From Fidelibacterota bacterium (lineage in GTDB: Bacteria; Fidelibacterota; UBA8477; JABMPR01), in assembly GCA_016784025.1 (NCBI GenBank), contig JADHVL010000002.1, positions 1 to 52,489 on the forward strand: 52,489 nt of DNA, read 5' to 3'. Below the pieces are notes generated by a model. That model saw only the letters and a program-made list of their open reading frames with translations. It searched no databases and was not told the origin of the DNA. Made by a program: the position numbers and the translations under genes. Of this stretch, positions 43,130-51,974 are shown one piece after another (the first letter of the stretch is position 1; each line of letters begins with the position of its first letter).

Positions 43130-43812
43130 TGAACCTGGGCTTTGAAATCCCGAATGGCCGTTTCCAATCCAACAAAGATTGACCGACCAATAATAGCCCG
43201 ACCCACAACCACATTCTCTACGGCTTCAATACTCACCAGGGGTAAAACATTTTGGAACGATATGCCACCATTGACAGCTACGCCAAGACCATTTTTCTCA
43301 GCTGTTCGTGCCATGAGGGCAATTTGCTCCTGTGCTTCAGCCTGACCAGCCACACTTATATTTTCTGAATAATGGTTTACACTGAGCTCAACCATGTCAG
43401 CCTGTAGACGATAGGCTTTCTTAAGTAGCCCTAGTTCTGGATCAAGACAGAAGGAGATCAACTTCCCGGCATCCTTCAATTGAGGAATAAACGTTTCTAG
43501 ATCAGCGCCATAGTCATCAAACAGGTTATCCCCTGTAAATGTTACCTGTGAAACAGGGAGGTTAAGAGCAAGCTGGAGAAGTTCAGCACGTGGGGTTATC
43601 CTCAGGGCAAATCTGGTTCCCATGGCTGCAGCAATGGTCAATTCCAGATCTTTTTCAGTGAAATTCACAGAGCGTCCGTCATAAGTCAGGCTAAAGCCAT
43701 CTACTCCTGACAGGCTTGCAATAGTCACTACACCAGGTAAGGTAAGACCGTCTACTTTTAGTTGCTGCTGAGCATTGATAAAACCGTCCAGATTGAGTTC
43801 CATTTGAGCCAT
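43126..43812 (-). CDS. PdxJ-like protein lacking the usual catalytic residues
   Basis: Homologous along its length to pyridoxine 5'-phosphate synthase: an N-terminal LNLDGFINAQQQL resembling VNIDHIATLRNA, VDGFSLTYDGR where PdxJ has ADGITVHLRED, and a good C-terminal match (NVVVGRAIIGRSIFVGLETAI against LNIGHAIIGRAVMTGLKDAV), the phosphate-binding end of the TIM barrel. The E. coli catalytic residues are not kept: His45 aligns with Thr43, Glu72 with Arg71, and the His193 loop NAGHGL with VNGGIS. It is slightly shorter (228 residues against 243). It may therefore bind a phosphate or PLP-like ligand or catalyse another reaction. It is coupled to the asparaginase gene by a four-base overlap. Confidence 0.72.
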   Translation of the reverse strand: MAQMELNLDGFINAQQQLKVDGLTLPGVVTIASLSGVDGFSLTYDGRSVNFTEKDLELTIAAAMGTRFALRITPRAELLQLALNLPVSQVTFTGDNLFDDYGADLETFIPQLKDAGKLISFCLDPELGLLKKAYRLQADMVELSVNHYSENISVAGQAEAQEQIALMARTAEKNGLGVAVNGGISFQNVLPLVSIEAVENVVVGRAIIGRSIFVGLETAIRDFKAQVQ

Positions 43813-43840
43813 AGTATCCTCGATTTATTTCTTTCGGCGA

Positions 43841-45013
43841 TTATTTCACCAGTTTTGAAACTGGAACGAGATCAAATCCTGCCTCGGCCAGCGCAGGTAA
43901 ATATTTTTTTAGTGTCTTTAATGTGTTTGGTCTGCAATGCCCAATACCTATCGCTTCTCCTTGTTCCTTGGCGATACGAGCGAGACGAAAGAGTTCGCCT
44001 GCGATGGCCTCCTGGTCATCAACTTCGTCCAGAAAAACATCCCTGCTGTTTGTGGGTACATAGCGTTCTCTGGCAACAGTTTCTCCTACGGATGCTGCAA
44101 TGGTCCGGCTATCAATGAAGAACATTTTTTGCTCAGCCAGAAAATCTGCAACACCCGTCATCACCTTGCGGCTCTGGGTGCCACCACTCCCCTGATGATT
44201 ATTCATCCCGGTAGCCTGGGGAACATCTTTGCGAGCTTTTTTCAAACGTCGGACAATTTCACCATCGCTAAGATCATCAGATAAAGCATAATCTGGCTCG
44301 CTGGTTGAATTGGTCACAGTTATCATGGGCATATGAATCAAGGTTTGGATAGATCTATTATTTAAACGCTCATCAACCTGGGTGGAATAGGGGCGACCGG
44401 GTATGACCGCTGCCGTAAATGGTTCTTTAAGTGAGATAAAGCCATTGATGGTTTCATTCATTGAATATCCAAAATCATCGATGATAATAGCCAGCCTGGG
44501 TCTTTTTGAAACCTTGGCGATATCTGCAGGTAATATTGATGTCGGTGCTGCTTTTTCTTCGGGATACTCAAATCGGTATACTGACCAAACTGTTGAATCA
44601 CTTCCCACTTGAAATTCCCAATGATCACCAGCGTCTGCTGTTTGCTGAACCTGGAAACCAAAGCCACCTAGAGTGCTTTCCAGCAACTTTTTTATGTCAG
44701 AAGACCTGATGCCCTTCTGATCAGAAATCTTAAATACCCTGGTCCCCATGCCATCATCACTCAAACGTCCTTCCACAAACTCAAGGCTGGGGAAGCGCCG
44801 GGTCAGAGTCTGATCCATACGCGTGTTCAAGGTGAAATAGCCTTCATAAAAACCCTGCTCAGACATAAGTTCAGGTTCATAAGTGTTGGCTTGATTCCAC
44901 ATGATAACCCAGACCACAACCACAATCAGGATCAAGGAAAGAAGAAATATTTTTAGGAAATTGCCGCTATGGGGACTGGATTTTATACGCTCTTTATAAT
45001 ACTGATATCTCAT
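43841..45013 (-). CDS. Divergent polysaccharide deacetylase (YibQ/DUF610 family)
   Basis: Envelope protein with one N-terminal membrane helix (about residues 21-41, FLKIFLLSLILIVVVVWVIMW), a linker domain (about 50-155), then a divergent polysaccharide deacetylase domain of PF04748 (about 165-390). Family marks are LAIIIDDFGYS, FTAAVIPGRPYS, LIHMPMI, NHQGSGGTQSRKVM, FFIDSRTIA and AIGIGHCRPNTL. The metal-binding Asp and His of the fold are present. The catalytic activity of this family is poorly established; it is often near cell-division or peptidase (EnvC, CtpA) genes, which are not seen here. It lies 28 bases upstream of the PdxJ-like gene. Confidence 0.88.
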   Translation of the reverse strand: MRYQYYKERIKSSPHSGNFLKIFLLSLILIVVVVWVIMWNQANTYEPELMSEQGFYEGYFTLNTRMDQTLTRRFPSLEFVEGRLSDDGMGTRVFKISDQKGIRSSDIKKLLESTLGGFGFQVQQTADAGDHWEFQVGSDSTVWSVYRFEYPEEKAAPTSILPADIAKVSKRPRLAIIIDDFGYSMNETINGFISLKEPFTAAVIPGRPYSTQVDERLNNRSIQTLIHMPMITVTNSTSEPDYALSDDLSDGEIVRRLKKARKDVPQATGMNNHQGSGGTQSRKVMTGVADFLAEQKMFFIDSRTIAASVGETVARERYVPTNSRDVFLDEVDDQEAIAGELFRLARIAKEQGEAIGIGHCRPNTLKTLKKYLPALAEAGFDLVPVSKLVK

Positions 45014-45105
45014 GATGACTTATTATAGTTTTCTACTGGGCTGAGTCCACCGAAAAACATTTTTTCCAGGAGATAATTCACCTCATTTCCTTGAGTTCTC
45101 ATGGA

Positions 45106-45558
45106 TTATTTGAATTCCAGTTTCATAATGACTTCACCCTCTTCCATTTCACCCGTATCAAAGAAGCCTAGCTTCTCATAAAATCCTTTGGGATTGCCTT
45201 CCTTTGGAACATAGCTGAGGAGAAATTCAGTGCTATCAGGGAGGCTTTTCACATATTCAATCACCAGCTCTAGAGCTTTAAAACCATATCCATGACCCTG
45301 GAATTTTTCATCTATCATATAGCGCCACAGATAATATTCTGGTTTCTCCATATCCAGCTCCAGCATGACAAAACCGACTGCAGTCTCCCCTTGATAAATT
45401 CCACGATACCAGGCCTGAGAATGAAACAGTGCCTGAGCCAATGAGATTGCGTTACTTGCCACAAAACCAGTTTGATTATCCGCCACCTTCAGCTTAAGAA
45501 TATCCCGATAATTAGACTTGTTAAGTTCTCGCAACTCGATGTTTGGTTCAGACATCAT
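45106..45558 (-). CDS. GNAT N-acetyltransferase (BltD/PaiA-like)
   Basis: Acetyl-CoA-dependent acetyltransferase of 150 residues. The GNAT core is visible: VGFVMLELD strand, YLWRYMIDEKFQGHGYGFKALE (acetyl-CoA P-loop, Q-G-H-G-Y-G) and GFYEKLGFFDTGE. The W-R-Y-M-I-D pattern and overall length resemble BltD/PaiA polyamine acetyltransferases, so spermidine is a possible substrate, but this is only similarity. Its start overlaps the uridine kinase stop by 11 bases, so the two are co-translated. Confidence 0.85.
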   Translation of the reverse strand: MMSEPNIELRELNKSNYRDILKLKVADNQTGFVASNAISLAQALFHSQAWYRGIYQGETAVGFVMLELDMEKPEYYLWRYMIDEKFQGHGYGFKALELVIEYVKSLPDSTEFLLSYVPKEGNPKGFYEKLGFFDTGEMEEGEVIMKLEFK

Positions 45559-46177
45559 GTTTTTCTTTCAATACCGCATTGATCTTTGTACGTATCAGAT
45601 CTACTGCTACACGGTTCATCCCACCCTCAGGAATAATCACATCAGCGAGATATTTATTGGGCTCCACAAATTGTGAGTGCATGGGTCTCACGGTAGCTTT
45701 GTACTGATCAATAACTGAATCTACAGATCGACCGCGTTCGATGATATCGCGTTTTAGTCGACGAATAAAGCGAATATCTGAAGGTGTATCAACATAAAGT
45801 TTTACATCCATTTTTGCCGTTAATTCAGGATAGCAAAGTGCCATAATTCCTTCAATGATGATGACCTTGTGGGGTTCTACCTTGCGGGTATCTTTGGCTC
45901 TGTTGTGAGTGGCAAAATTGTAAATAGGAATTTGAACCGTTTTACCCTGACACAGCCCATCCACATGTTTGACCAGGAGTTCGATCTCCAGCGATGAGGG
46001 GTGATCAAAATTGATTTTCGCCCGTTCTTCCCTGCTCAAATCAGACAAATCTCGGTAATATGAATCCAAATCCAGACGCAACACCTCACCAGGTCCATAC
46101 TCCTGAACAATATTTTTGGCGATGGTCGTTTTTCCTGAACCAGTACCACCAGCAATTCCAATTATTATTGATTTCAT
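45548..46177 (-). CDS. udk: Uridine kinase
   Basis: Phosphorylates uridine and cytidine with ATP or GTP for pyrimidine salvage. P-loop GGTGSGKT at residues 10-17; RLDLDSYYRDLSDLSREER and NFDHPSSLEIELLVKHV are family signatures; IPIYNFATHNR matches the substrate loop; VIIIEGIMALCYPEL and FIRRLKRDIIERGRSVDSVIDQY complete the kinase. The length of 209 residues is typical. It is followed by an overlapping acetyltransferase gene and preceded by a DUF819 transporter-like gene 42 bases upstream. Confidence 0.96.
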   Translation of the reverse strand: MKSIIIGIAGGTGSGKTTIAKNIVQEYGPGEVLRLDLDSYYRDLSDLSREERAKINFDHPSSLEIELLVKHVDGLCQGKTVQIPIYNFATHNRAKDTRKVEPHKVIIIEGIMALCYPELTAKMDVKLYVDTPSDIRFIRRLKRDIIERGRSVDSVIDQYKATVRPMHSQFVEPNKYLADVIIPEGGMNRVAVDLIRTKINAVLKEKHDV

Positions 46178-46219
46178 GCCTGTTCCTTCAGCAATAATTT
46201 TGGTGAGCAGTTCAACTTA

Positions 46220-47374
46220 TTAAAAGAGAACTGCCCTGAAAATATAGGCAAAGCCTACACCTAGATAATTTCCAATGGCATATCCTATAATTCCCGTTGT
46301 CAATCCTGATAAAATGATCTCTTTATTGTTTAAAGCTTTTGCCACAACAGGGACAAAGGGCGGTGAACAAACTGCTGCCACAGAAGTGATCAGGAAAGTA
46401 TCGGTATCAATCTTTAAGATCTTACAGAAAACCGCGTGGAGCAGCATGGTACCGAACACAATAAAATTGACGAAAAACATCATGGACCAATTGATGTTTA
46501 CCAGTTGTTCCAGGTTGGCCATGGATCCCACAATAAGACTGAATACCAGAATGATATACATCCCGAATTGAAAGGTCATGGGGATTTCTCTTATCTTTGG
46601 AATAAATGAAGATCCAATACCCAGTGTGGTAATGAGGAGCATGATGGCTGCAGTTGAATAGTCCTCTGGGATCAGCTGAGATAAACCAAAGCTCAAACCC
46701 AATATGACGATGGAAATGCCTAAGCCAGCCAATAGGCCTAATAGAATTCGTGGTTTGAAAATCCCAACATAGGAATGGATGTTCTTGCTACTTTCGAGAT
46801 TTGCATTTTCCAAAACAACAGATTGGAATTTCGGCAGCACCTTATTAAAAACTTTCTGGCCAATACTCATGACAAAAATGAGGTAGATAATTCCATTGAC
46901 GGCGTCATAGGTGTGCATCATGATATATTGGGTTGAATCCACATTCAAAGCGGTTTTTATGGCAGCCAGATTAGGCGTACCTCCTGTGTAAAGCCCTATG
47001 GCCATTCCACCAAACTGCCAGGCGTTTTCAACATTAGCACGAATCATCCAACTTCCCAGACCAGCTACAAAAACAACCAGTACCGTGGCACCAAGCATGG
47101 ATAGAATGGCCTTCCCGGCGGAATGCAACCAGGAACGTACATCAAGAGAAAACAGGAGGAGGGGTAAGGCCAGAGCCACTGAAATTCCGCTTAACTCGTC
47201 TTGCACTCCAGCTGCACTCTCAGGCAAAAGACCACTGTTTCCCAAAAGAATGCCAAATACATAGGCTAAAATAACTGACCCTATTTTGTCAACCAAGGTC
47301 GACTTGTAGCACAACCACAATATCAGTGCTGGCATGATGAAGTAGAACGCGATAAGTCCTGGAATAGGTATCAT
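46220..47374 (-). CDS. DUF819 family membrane protein (YjcL-like)
   Basis: Inner-membrane protein of 384 residues with about ten hydrophobic helices. Recognisable DUF819 blocks include LAYVFGILLGNSGLLP, VALALPLLLFSLDVRSW, GGMAIGLYTGGTPNLAAIKTAL and SVAAVCSPPFVPVVAKALNNKEII. The paired Gly/Pro motifs in helix breaks (TGGTPN and CSPPFVP) resemble ion-coupled carboxylate or amino-acid transporters, but the family has no assigned substrate. Its stop is followed by udk after 42 bases, and the DUF4180 gene ends 17 bases before its start, so the three probably share a transcript. Confidence 0.9.
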   Translation of the reverse strand: MIPIPGLIAFYFIMPALILWLCYKSTLVDKIGSVILAYVFGILLGNSGLLPESAAGVQDELSGISVALALPLLLFSLDVRSWLHSAGKAILSMLGATVLVVFVAGLGSWMIRANVENAWQFGGMAIGLYTGGTPNLAAIKTALNVDSTQYIMMHTYDAVNGIIYLIFVMSIGQKVFNKVLPKFQSVVLENANLESSKNIHSYVGIFKPRILLGLLAGLGISIVILGLSFGLSQLIPEDYSTAAIMLLITTLGIGSSFIPKIREIPMTFQFGMYIILVFSLIVGSMANLEQLVNINWSMMFFVNFIVFGTMLLHAVFCKILKIDTDTFLITSVAAVCSPPFVPVVAKALNNKEIILSGLTTGIIGYAIGNYLGVGFAYIFRAVLF

Positions 47375-47391
47375 GTGGTTAATCCTTCAGT

Positions 47392-47751
47392 TTAGGTGGT
47401 GAGCCACACTTCGGCAGCTTCTCTATTATCATAGAATCTAAAGTGATTTGATCTGCTCATTTCGAACATCAATTCTTTAAATCGCAGGGATTGGTCCGCA
47501 TTTGGAGGCAGAAGGATGGCCACCTTCGCCTGATAATTGGCAAATTTTTGCATGGCAGCTCCAGCCAGGCCACTTCGTAAATTGAAAAAATCTGCAGAGA
47601 GATTTTTCTCGCTGAGGAGTAATAGATTTGAGTTGTGGTAATAGCACAAACTCAGGAGATCATTCAATTCACCCTCTCTATCGATTCTCGAGTCGCTTTC
47701 GGTGAGATCAATGTAATTAATACCCCCAAAGGATTTTAAGGTACTATCCAT
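47392..47751 (-). CDS. DUF4180 protein
   Basis: A 119-residue cytosolic protein. The pattern LSADFFNLRSGLAGAAMQKFANYQAKVAILLPP is characteristic of DUF4180 (key residues FFxLRxGxAGxxxQKFxNY). Function is unknown; the fold is related to STAS-like or YtfJ-like alpha/beta domains as far as I can judge. It is the first gene of the minus-strand run through DUF819, udk and the acetyltransferase. Confidence 0.82.
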   Translation of the reverse strand: MDSTLKSFGGINYIDLTESDSRIDREGELNDLLSLCYYHNSNLLLLSEKNLSADFFNLRSGLAGAAMQKFANYQAKVAILLPPNADQSLRFKELMFEMSRSNHFRFYDNREAAEVWLTT

Positions 47752-48045
47752 CCAGCATATTCTCCTGTTTTAGTAGGGATTTCAATATAGTCTAAAACAA
47801 CGCGAGTTTTCAACCATGACTCTAACTGTAAATTAATTTGATAAACGCTATGTCCTGATAATCTCAAAGGAATTTACTCACCAGGCTTTGGTTTTTTCAT
47901 TTTAGTGTTTTCTGAATAGACTAAGTTCGTCCTGCATGTTTATCAATCTGGTGAACATGTTCTGTCCCTGAATGGTAGTTCTTACTACTATGCCTCCCAA
48001 AATAATCGTCTGAAAATCGCGTGGACATGTTGTTGCAACAAAATC
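47752..48045. other. Divergent promoter region, little visible
   Basis: It separates the divergent DUF4180 and N-acetyltransferase-like genes and should hold both promoters. A 10-base palindrome GAACATGTTC (47953-47962) is the only conspicuous site, and a related ACATGTT recurs near 48024. I see no gene here. Confidence 0.4.
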
Positions 48046-48903
48046 ATGAGCTATTTTAAGTCAATTGAAGTGTTCAATAAAAATTGGAAAAACATGACAC
48101 TTGCAAATCCTGGTGCATTTGAAAAAGAAGCCCTCGCCTTTCTAGAGCGATTCGATTTCTCAGGTTCAAAACCCTCCCTTGAGCATATCGCTGAAGTCTC
48201 CAGGTATTTCAGCAGGCTCCCATATGAGAATATCAGTAAGATATTGAAACGAAACCAGGAGCGTGGGTCAAATCGACTCAGGTTGCCCGATGAAGTTACC
48301 CACGATCATTTTGCCTGGCATCTGGGTGGTACCTGCTTTTCCCTGACTTATTTCTTGTGCGGGATTTACACTTTACTGGGATATAAAGCCCAACCCCTAA
48401 TCTGCCATTTAAATTGGGGCGAAAACACTCATTCAGCAGTCACGATTCAATTTGCAGGATCACGATATCTGGTGGATCCTGGCTATATGATTTTCAGGCC
48501 ACTTCCCTTGAAAAAGTCCAATATCGAAGCTCGTCTCTCTGCTGAGACAGGGCTCTCCCTGCACTTTGATGCTGATAATGACGAATATGCTGTTTATACC
48601 TATCGTAAGAGACAATTCGTTCGGCGCTATCGATTTAATGATCACCCAGTCTCCTGGGAACAGTTTGCTAAATTCTGGGAGAATTCTTTTCATCTGCCTG
48701 GCATGGATGACCTCACTCTCACCCGCGTTGAAGGCCAGGAGATGATCTTTGTTCAAGGAGATTTTATAAAGATAACGTCCCCTGAAACCATTGAGAAAAT
48801 TCGTGAAGCTAATTTGGCTGAGAAAATAATTAAAGAGCGTTTCAGAATACCCCTGGCGAAACTCGAGGAAGCCAAATATGTGCTTAAACAGAGGCAGAGA
48901 TGA
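48046..48903 (+). CDS. Arylamine N-acetyltransferase-like protein
   Basis: Has the NAT layout: RLPYENISKIL near the N-terminus (like PFENL), GGTCFSLTYFLCGIYTLLGY with the nucleophile Cys97, His129 in ENTHSAVTI and Asp144 in VDPGYM, giving an intact Cys-His-Asp triad. The 285 residues match NAT enzymes, which transfer acetyl from acetyl-CoA to arylamines or related acceptors. The C-terminal half is divergent, so another acyl donor or a transglutaminase-like activity is possible. No good ribosome binding site precedes the first ATG; Met17 (48094) is an alternative start. Its stop overlaps the DUF4416 start by four bases (ATGA). Confidence 0.78.
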   Translation: MSYFKSIEVFNKNWKNMTLANPGAFEKEALAFLERFDFSGSKPSLEHIAEVSRYFSRLPYENISKILKRNQERGSNRLRLPDEVTHDHFAWHLGGTCFSLTYFLCGIYTLLGYKAQPLICHLNWGENTHSAVTIQFAGSRYLVDPGYMIFRPLPLKKSNIEARLSAETGLSLHFDADNDEYAVYTYRKRQFVRRYRFNDHPVSWEQFAKFWENSFHLPGMDDLTLTRVEGQEMIFVQGDFIKITSPETIEKIREANLAEKIIKERFRIPLAKLEEAKYVLKQRQR

Positions 48904-49421
48904 AAACCATAGAACCCCAACCTGTTAAATATTTTATTAGTGCTCTTTACTCAGACAGTGATCTCCTTGAGCAGGCTATATCTCAATGTGAACAGCATAT
49001 TGGAGATATTGACCTCAGAAGTGAGCCCTTTCCCTTTGATTCAACGTCCTATTATGAGAGTGAAATGGGTAAAGTTATTTCCAGAATCATGATCAGTTTT
49101 GATGAACTACTTTCTCCCGGCGAATTGGCTCGCCTGAAGGTCTTATGTAATCAAATTGAGGATGAATTGAAGATAAATGGATCGAGAATGGTCAATCTGG
49201 ATGTGGGCTATTTGGATTTTCATAAATTGGTATTAGCCTCAGCCAAATACAATGGTCAGAAAATATATCTTGATCAGGGAATTTATGCGGATCCCACGCT
49301 CTATTTTGAGGGAGGGCAATTCCATGCATTTGAGAACACCTTCCCGGACTTTAAATCCAATACTTATCATGAAGTATTTTTGAAAATTCGCAACACCTAC
49401 AAGGCTCAGATCAAGAGCTGA
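48900..49421 (+). CDS. DUF4416 protein
   Basis: A 173-residue cytosolic protein. The pattern KYFISALYSDSDLLEQAIS, FPFDSTSYYESEMG, RMVNLDVGYLDFHKLVLASAK, RIYLDQGIYADPTLYFEGGQF (here KIYLDQ) and FPDFKSNTYHEVFLKIRN is that of DUF4416, a family of unknown function with conserved Tyr/Glu and Asp/Gly blocks. It is coupled to the NAT-like gene and converges on the NagB fusion with only ten bases between the stops. Confidence 0.88.
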   Translation: MKTIEPQPVKYFISALYSDSDLLEQAISQCEQHIGDIDLRSEPFPFDSTSYYESEMGKVISRIMISFDELLSPGELARLKVLCNQIEDELKINGSRMVNLDVGYLDFHKLVLASAKYNGQKIYLDQGIYADPTLYFEGGQFHAFENTFPDFKSNTYHEVFLKIRNTYKAQIKS

Positions 49422-49431
49422 ATGGTTTAAA

Positions 49432-51831
49432 TTATGTTTGAGATTCAGTAACCTTCTGCAACTCTCTGGCTCTCGTGTAGAATTCCTCCAGTTCCATTTC
49501 TTTCAGATAAACTAAGCCATGGGCAGCCCTCACCCGTGGATGTGTGTTTTCATACCAGAAATCTCGTCCCATAACCCTTTTCATATCCTGATGCTGCTGG
49601 ACCTGAATGGCTTGGGCTAAACCAGAAAATGGACCGTTGAATTCGTGGCTGGGAAAGGGGGCATCCACTTGTGACTGGAAACAATACTTGAATGTTTCTT
49701 TCATAATGGCCATGGAATTTAGTGATACTGGCACAAAGATATTGGCGTCAGTGGGCTGGAATTTGAACCAGACATTGCGATAACCCCATACCCTCAGAGG
49801 TGCTTCGGGATGTCTTTCTTTATAGAGCCGGATGGCTTCGGCAATAGCCTGCATCACCTTGTAATGAGTATCTGGACCACTGGCTTCAGGATCTAGCGCT
49901 AGAGTGACCACTGTTGGTCGAATTTTTTCCATGTACTCGAGAATGGGCTGGACATCACGATCCATGGTTGGATCCTCTGTGAAGATGTCACCCTTATAGA
50001 ACCCAAGGCGAAGGTGGTGAACATTTTTAATAGGGGTTCCGTAATGTCCCCACACCAGGTCAGCTTCCCACTCTCTGATGCGCCCTTTGAGCAATTGCAT
50101 GACAGGATCATCTTTTTGACCAGGATAGCGTGTATTCATATATTCAATGAGCTCATTCATTTTAACGGTGAGCGTATCCAGATTATACTCAGGATACAAG
50201 ATGAGCAGATTGCGAATCAGACGGCGGGATGAACCGTTGTTGCGTAAAGTTCGACTATGATGCGCCACACCATCCAGATAGGTGTAAATATCTCTTTGAG
50301 CGCCTGCCTCATTCTTGGCATCGTAATAACTTTCCGCCTGGAGACGATGAAACTGCTCCGTTTCCATATGCTCAAGGGCATTGAGAATCTGATCCCTGAC
50401 AAATTCATTGGTCACGGCATTAAAACCGCTGGTCATGTAGGCAAAATGATGTTCGTTTCGAGGCGTTCGTACGAGATGAACAATATGAGCGAGATAACCC
50501 AGCATGATGTCATCATGGTGTGGTGCAGTGTGAAAAAACACATCATCCACCACAGGCGTCAGTCCTCGATTTAGCTTCGCTTGCAGATCATTGAAAATTC
50601 TCTCCTTGATTTCAGGAAGCTTTGCACCACTACGTTTGAGAGCGATGGCCGGGACCTGCTTTTCTGCAACTTGTGCCTCAGTAATGTTCTGAATAGGTGT
50701 CCTTGAACGCATGGAAAGTGTGATGAGGTGTTGGTCGACAAGCTCCTCAGAAATCTCAGTAGCTCTCTCAATTTCGTGGGCCTGTCTTCTGTCCAAGAAT
50801 ACTGCAGCTCCTGCGGTTATATAAAAGCGAGCATTGGGCATATTGTGCAGAGCGCCAGCCGGAAAAGTATTGTTGGCTGGTTTCTGGACAGAGCCAGCTA
50901 CAATTTTGGCTTTGGCTTCTCCTGCAGCAAAAATTAAGCAGGTTGCATCGGGATTATGGGTAATGGTCTGGAGACCAATAGTAATAACAAGGCGTTTCTG
51001 AGATACTTCAATGCCACCTAAATCGCCGGCTGCGGCAGCTTGGGTTTCAAAATTTGTAGGTGTCAACCGGGTCGTGGAGAAATAATCTGATCCACGAACA
51101 TTAAAGGCGATGTGGCCATCAGGACCAATACCCCCCAGGAAGAATCCTATGCCACCTTTGTCCCGAATACGTCTTTCATAATCTGTACAGAATTCATCAA
51201 CACGTTCGATGGCTTCTTTTTGAAGACGACCTTTGGTCGTCTTTGGTTGACTAAACCGCAGGCTAAGATCCACTACATCATTTGGGAATATTTCATTATA
51301 GGTCTTCCCCTGGGGCAAGATGATCTGGGTCGCATCAATGAGTTGAGCACGTTCAGCACTGATGCCAAATCCATTGATATAATATTTCATCACGTAGTCA
51401 TAGAAGCTGTTGTGTTGAGTGGGAGAAATGGGAAAGAATTCATCTATTTGAACAAACTGTAAATCCTCTAAACGTGGTTTGCGCGAATGATCAAATCCCA
51501 CTTCTTCCAGAAAAGCGGCCGTTGATTTGTCTTCCCATTGTTTCAAATAATGATCTGCATAGCGGATAAAATATTCTGGTGTTTTACCCGTAGGTAGCGA
51601 GACAACTCCTTCAGGATTGCTCTGAACCCATTCCAAAAATCTCAGGGCAGTCAACTGACCGAGATTGGGAAAGTTATTTACCTGGACGACAGGTATTTTT
51701 TCATCAGGATCATAACAAAAATCAAGCTTTGAAAGGTTTAGGAAGTGGTTTTCTACAGGCGTGGGCGGATTAAATTTATTCTTTTTATTCATGGCTTCAT
51801 TATGCTTGTTATAAAACCAATTTACAACCAT
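49432..51831 (-). CDS. Glucosamine-6-phosphate deaminase fused to a PIG-L/LmbE domain
   Basis: N-terminal NagB-type domain (about residues 55-370): SLPTGKTPEYF, FVQIDEFFPI and the hallmark GIGPDGHIAFN place it as a GlcN6P deaminase, giving fructose-6-phosphate and ammonia. C-terminal PIG-L/LmbE deacetylase-like domain (about 425-720): HTAPHHDDIMLGY in place of HPDDE, HFAYMTSGFNAVT, WGHYGTP and VTLALDPEASGPDTHYKV. Bacteroidota NagB fusions are similar, but this protein is longer (799 residues) because of an insert and an N-terminal extension. The start is uncertain: Met14 (51792) is as good as 51831. The fusion could couple deacetylation and deamination of amino sugars. Confidence 0.88.
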   Translation of the reverse strand: MVVNWFYNKHNEAMNKKNKFNPPTPVENHFLNLSKLDFCYDPDEKIPVVQVNNFPNLGQLTALRFLEWVQSNPEGVVSLPTGKTPEYFIRYADHYLKQWEDKSTAAFLEEVGFDHSRKPRLEDLQFVQIDEFFPISPTQHNSFYDYVMKYYINGFGISAERAQLIDATQIILPQGKTYNEIFPNDVVDLSLRFSQPKTTKGRLQKEAIERVDEFCTDYERRIRDKGGIGFFLGGIGPDGHIAFNVRGSDYFSTTRLTPTNFETQAAAAGDLGGIEVSQKRLVITIGLQTITHNPDATCLIFAAGEAKAKIVAGSVQKPANNTFPAGALHNMPNARFYITAGAAVFLDRRQAHEIERATEISEELVDQHLITLSMRSRTPIQNITEAQVAEKQVPAIALKRSGAKLPEIKERIFNDLQAKLNRGLTPVVDDVFFHTAPHHDDIMLGYLAHIVHLVRTPRNEHHFAYMTSGFNAVTNEFVRDQILNALEHMETEQFHRLQAESYYDAKNEAGAQRDIYTYLDGVAHHSRTLRNNGSSRRLIRNLLILYPEYNLDTLTVKMNELIEYMNTRYPGQKDDPVMQLLKGRIREWEADLVWGHYGTPIKNVHHLRLGFYKGDIFTEDPTMDRDVQPILEYMEKIRPTVVTLALDPEASGPDTHYKVMQAIAEAIRLYKERHPEAPLRVWGYRNVWFKFQPTDANIFVPVSLNSMAIMKETFKYCFQSQVDAPFPSHEFNGPFSGLAQAIQVQQHQDMKRVMGRDFWYENTHPRVRAAHGLVYLKEMELEEFYTRARELQKVTESQT

Positions 51832-51974
51832 TTTTTGAATCGTGACGTTTCCATAAATACAATATTATCAACATTTGTGTGTTATTGTTTGTTAGTTTTA
51901 TTTACCAACTGTTTTTAATTCTTGGGAGGACATTAATACCAATCGTAAAATTGTAATTCAAGGGATTATTGGCT

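Noticed and set aside
47953..47962. GAACATGTTC as a LexA/SOS box
   Set aside because: The Gram-positive SOS box has four bases between GAAC and GTTC; here there are two. A short palindrome of this kind can occur by chance.
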